Made by a program: the position numbers and the translations under genes. Under the pieces are notes generated by a model. That model was not told the origin of the DNA and made no database searches. It saw only the letters and a program-made list of their open reading frames with translations. Positions 61,517 through 64,000 of a stretch of 64,000 bases of DNA are shown piece after piece; the stretch's first letter is position 1; every line of letters begins with the position of its first letter. Where the stretch lies: positions 4,526,001 to 4,590,000 of the forward strand of contig NZ_CP059856.1 of NCBI RefSeq assembly GCF_009193325.2, read 5' to 3'. Origin of the DNA: Bacteroides zhangwenhongii. GTDB taxonomy: Bacteria; Bacteroidota; Bacteroidia; Bacteroidales; Bacteroidaceae.

Positions 61517-63448
61517 ATGACACACACATACTCCCGTTCTTTTGCAACCCAGCTCAGTATCTACATACTGTCGTTCACGCTGATTGTCTTTGCCACAATC
61601 ATGGGATTGTTCTATAAATACAGCCATGAGAAAGTGACGAATTACGCCATTGAACGTACCCATGGACTATTAAGCAATATCGCAACAGAAATCACCAATC
61701 AATTGGGTTCTGTAGAGACTACCATCAACCAGTCCGTCTGGATATTGGAGGAAAACATACATCAACCGGACTCCTTACATTATATCATTACTTCCATCAT
61801 TAAAAATAATCCCCTCATTGTAGGAAGCGGCATAGCTTTCATTCCGGATTATTATAAAGAAAAGGGGAAATATTTCATGCCCTATGTCTCATTCAGCAGT
61901 AATAAGATTACCTATCAGATATTAGGTAGCCCAAATTATGATTATCCATGTATGGACTGGTATCTCATTCCCAAAATGCTGAAACAGGATTATTGGAGTG
62001 AGCCCTATTATGATGACGGAGGAGGGAACATCATTATGAGTACTTATTCCAAACCTTTATATAACAATCAAGGTGAATTGTACGCCATCTTTATCGCCAG
62101 CATATCCCTTTCACAGTTTACCGACAACATAAGTCTGATGAAGCCCTATCCTACCAGCTACACCTACTTACTTAGCCGCAACGGAAGTTTCCTGACTCAT
62201 GAAGACAGAAGTAAGATTCTGAATGAAACCGTATTCGCAGAATCATTTGCAACGGATAATCGGGCACAGGAACAAATTGGGCACGATATGCTGGCAGGAC
62301 AAACCGGAACAATGCGGTTCAACAATTTAGGAACGGATTCATATGCTTTCTATACCGCTATCCCAGAGACCGGATGGTCTGTATGTACAGTCTGTCCGAG
62401 CCGGATTATCCTTCAGGAGCTGGATAGCACTTCCCGAAAAATCATTTATACTTTCCTGATCGGCATACTAATACTGTTCATAATTGTATATAGTATTATC
62501 CGACGACTGGTACGCCCATTGGAACAGTTCTCCCAATCGGCCCGTGAAATTGCTACCGGAAGATTTGATGTAACTTTACCACAGGTCTATTCCAAGGATG
62601 AAATCAAGGATTTGCACGATTCTCTGGCTTATATGCAAAAATCCCTGTCTGCTTACGTAAGTGAATTAAAAGAAACGACAGCCCACAAAGAACGGATCGA
62701 AAGTGAGCTTTCCATAGCTAGAGAAATACAGATGGGAATGATACCCAAGATCTTCCCGCCTTACCCCGACCGTAACGACGTGGACTTACATGCTATCTTA
62801 CATCCCGCCAAAGAAGTGGGAGGCGATCTTTATGACTTCTATATGGATGGCAACCGACTCTACTTCCTGATAGGAGATGTATCGGGAAAAGGCGTGCCGG
62901 CTTCCCTATTCATGGCTATCACCCGTAGCCTATTCCGCACCCTGTCCCATCAAGTAGATTCACCGGCCAAAATCGTCACAGAGATGAACAACTCAATCTC
63001 TAACAGTAACGAATCCAATATGTTTGTGACACTAATTGTCGGAATTCTTGACTTATCAACAGGCAAAATGAAAATCTGCAATGCCGGTCATAATCCTCCC
63101 ATACTCATACATCCGGACAAGCACGTATCATTCTTGGAGTTTCCGACTCAGATATTCGTAGGAGTCATTGATAGCTCTACATATACGGACACAGAAATTA
63201 CCTTAGAAAAAGGAAGTAAGTTATTCCTTTATACAGATGGAGTTACAGAAGCTGAGAATGCGGAGAAGGAGCTTTATGGTGATGAAAAATTACAGAAAGT
63301 TTTATCTGATAATGCCTCTTCGGATGTGCGCACTATCGTCGATGTCATTGTCACCTCCATCGCAGACCATGTGCAAGAAGCTGAAGCCAGTGATGACCTG
63401 ACTATCTTACTCATTCAATACGAACCCGAATATAAAATCATTAACTAA
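61517..63448 (+). CDS. Cache-HAMP-SpoIIE phosphatase
   Basis: 643 aa. TM1 lies at about 12-32, a periplasmic Cache-type sensor at about 35-305 (DYPCMDWYLIPKMLKQDYWSEPYYDDGGGNIIMSTYSKPLY), TM2 at about 312-332, HAMP at about 332-385, a short coiled coil, and a PP2C-type SpoIIE domain at about 405-640 (PAKEVGGDLYDFY, IGDVSGKGVPASLFMA, LFLYTDGVTEAEN, DDLTILLIQY). It would dephosphorylate the STAS protein on signal, releasing a target regulator. Confidence 0.9.
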   Translation: MTHTYSRSFATQLSIYILSFTLIVFATIMGLFYKYSHEKVTNYAIERTHGLLSNIATEITNQLGSVETTINQSVWILEENIHQPDSLHYIITSIIKNNPLIVGSGIAFIPDYYKEKGKYFMPYVSFSSNKITYQILGSPNYDYPCMDWYLIPKMLKQDYWSEPYYDDGGGNIIMSTYSKPLYNNQGELYAIFIASISLSQFTDNISLMKPYPTSYTYLLSRNGSFLTHEDRSKILNETVFAESFATDNRAQEQIGHDMLAGQTGTMRFNNLGTDSYAFYTAIPETGWSVCTVCPSRIILQELDSTSRKIIYTFLIGILILFIIVYSIIRRLVRPLEQFSQSAREIATGRFDVTLPQVYSKDEIKDLHDSLAYMQKSLSAYVSELKETTAHKERIESELSIAREIQMGMIPKIFPPYPDRNDVDLHAILHPAKEVGGDLYDFYMDGNRLYFLIGDVSGKGVPASLFMAITRSLFRTLSHQVDSPAKIVTEMNNSISNSNESNMFVTLIVGILDLSTGKMKICNAGHNPPILIHPDKHVSFLEFPTQIFVGVIDSSTYTDTEITLEKGSKLFLYTDGVTEAENAEKELYGDEKLQKVLSDNASSDVRTIVDVIVTSIADHVQEAEASDDLTILLIQYEPEYKIIN

Positions 63449-63457
63449 TACATCATT

Positions 63458-63865
63458 ATGGAAAAAGAAATAACAATCTCGAACAATCTAAACGAAATAA
63501 CTGTTTTAGCCAGTTTTATAGAAGAAGTAGGCGAAGAACTTTCTCTGTCTGTAGAAACAACCATGAATATCAATCTGGCTCTAGAAGAAGCTGTTGCCAA
63601 TATCATCATGTATGCCTATCCTCCACAAGAGCAGCATGCCATTTTGCTAAAAGTAACGGCTACCGAAAAACAACTGATATTCCTTCTGACGGATAAAGGA
63701 GCCTCTTTCGACCCCACACAAGTGGAAGATGTGGATATTACACTTCCTATTGAAGAACGTCCTATCGGGGGATTGGGTATTTTCCTGATTCGAAGCATTA
63801 TGAATGAAATATCCTACCAACGCATCGATAACGAAAATCGACTAATAATGAAGAAAGATATTTAA
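63458..63865 (+). CDS. RsbW-like anti-sigma kinase
   Basis: 135 aa HATPase, MEKEITISNNLNEITVLASFIEEVGEELSLS, N box NINLALEEAVANIIMYAYPP, G1 LTDKGASFDP, G2 GGLGIFLIRSIMNEI. About half the residues match the N-terminal half of the gene at 59812, so it is a duplicate kinase without STAS. It ends the operon 9 bp after the phosphatase. No sigma factor is visible before the window ends; 63,866-64,000 holds no clear gene. Confidence 0.9.
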   Translation: MEKEITISNNLNEITVLASFIEEVGEELSLSVETTMNINLALEEAVANIIMYAYPPQEQHAILLKVTATEKQLIFLLTDKGASFDPTQVEDVDITLPIEERPIGGLGIFLIRSIMNEISYQRIDNENRLIMKKDI

Positions 63866-64000
63866 CATTATCCGGAAAAGGTTGCATTGTTTTCCGGATA
63901 AAACGATGGGGCATATTAAAGATTTTATTATCTTTGGTGCCATTATTAATCTTATGACCTAATAATGAGCAACCTTAAAAATATAGTCATTTGCCTGCTA

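Overview
The window is Bacteroidales DNA, most likely Bacteroides. Promoter boxes follow the TAnnTTTG (-7) pattern, Shine-Dalgarno sequences are mostly absent, and the resident genes are of Bacteroides type. It is a stack of nested mobile elements joined to a piece of ordinary chromosome.

1 to about 16,160 is one end of a Mu-like transposable prophage. A head and early-tail module (terminase, Gp36-like, portal, MuF, virion morphogenesis protein, tail terminator-like) runs rightward. It converges on a leftward early/replication region (GemA-like protein, DUF3164, ATPases, MuB, MuA) that ends at an S24-type repressor facing the phage end. The MuF protein carries a C-terminal papain-like (Tox-PL-like) toxin domain, with a small convergent gene overlapping its end that looks like the immunity gene. 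The phage end carries phased repeats and terminal repeats, and it abuts the 3' end of a group II intron. The intron sits inside mobC (coupling protein) of a conjugative element, so the nesting is phage in intron in mobC in ICE.

16,452 to 51,550 is one arm of a CTnDOT-family integrative conjugative element (ICE). It has the 3' exon of mobC, a HigBA-type toxin-antitoxin pair, rteC, rteB, rteA and tetQ, a cargo region, a very large methylase-helicase, the excision genes exc, orf3, xis2d and xis2c, two more HTH genes, a RhuM-like gene and an IntDOT-type integrase. The integrase has the Ser259 substitution known from IntDOT. A GTATCTTTGC core at 51,541 fits the CTnDOT attachment consensus and marks the junction with the chromosome.

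The cargo (25.8 to 37.8 kb) is the least ordinary part. One block is AT-rich and Firmicutes-like: fragments of a methyltransferase, an aminoglycoside nucleotidyltransferase and a MurA-like protein, then an AviRa-like rRNA methyltransferase and an RlmA(II)/TlrB-like rRNA methyltransferase. The latter is preceded by a leader peptide, MTAYMRLR, and alternative hairpins, like macrolide-inducible attenuators. An IS110-family and an IS1380-family element lie in and beside this block. The second block is arsR, MATE pump, gshF and a truncated cysE. Near-identical 16-bp palindromes, each centred on a -7-like box, precede three of its transcription units, which suggests a regulon for thiol or metalloid detoxification.

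51,551 to 64,000 is chromosome: a lipoprotein set (hypothetical, DUF3160, CapA-like), a KtrAB/Trk-type potassium uptake pair, a TrpB2-type tryptophan synthase beta chain, and a partner-switching operon (RsbW-like kinase fused to STAS, NMT1/THI5-like periplasmic protein, Cache-HAMP-SpoIIE phosphatase, second RsbW-like kinase).

All identifications come from reading translated sequence and motifs; no database search was run.
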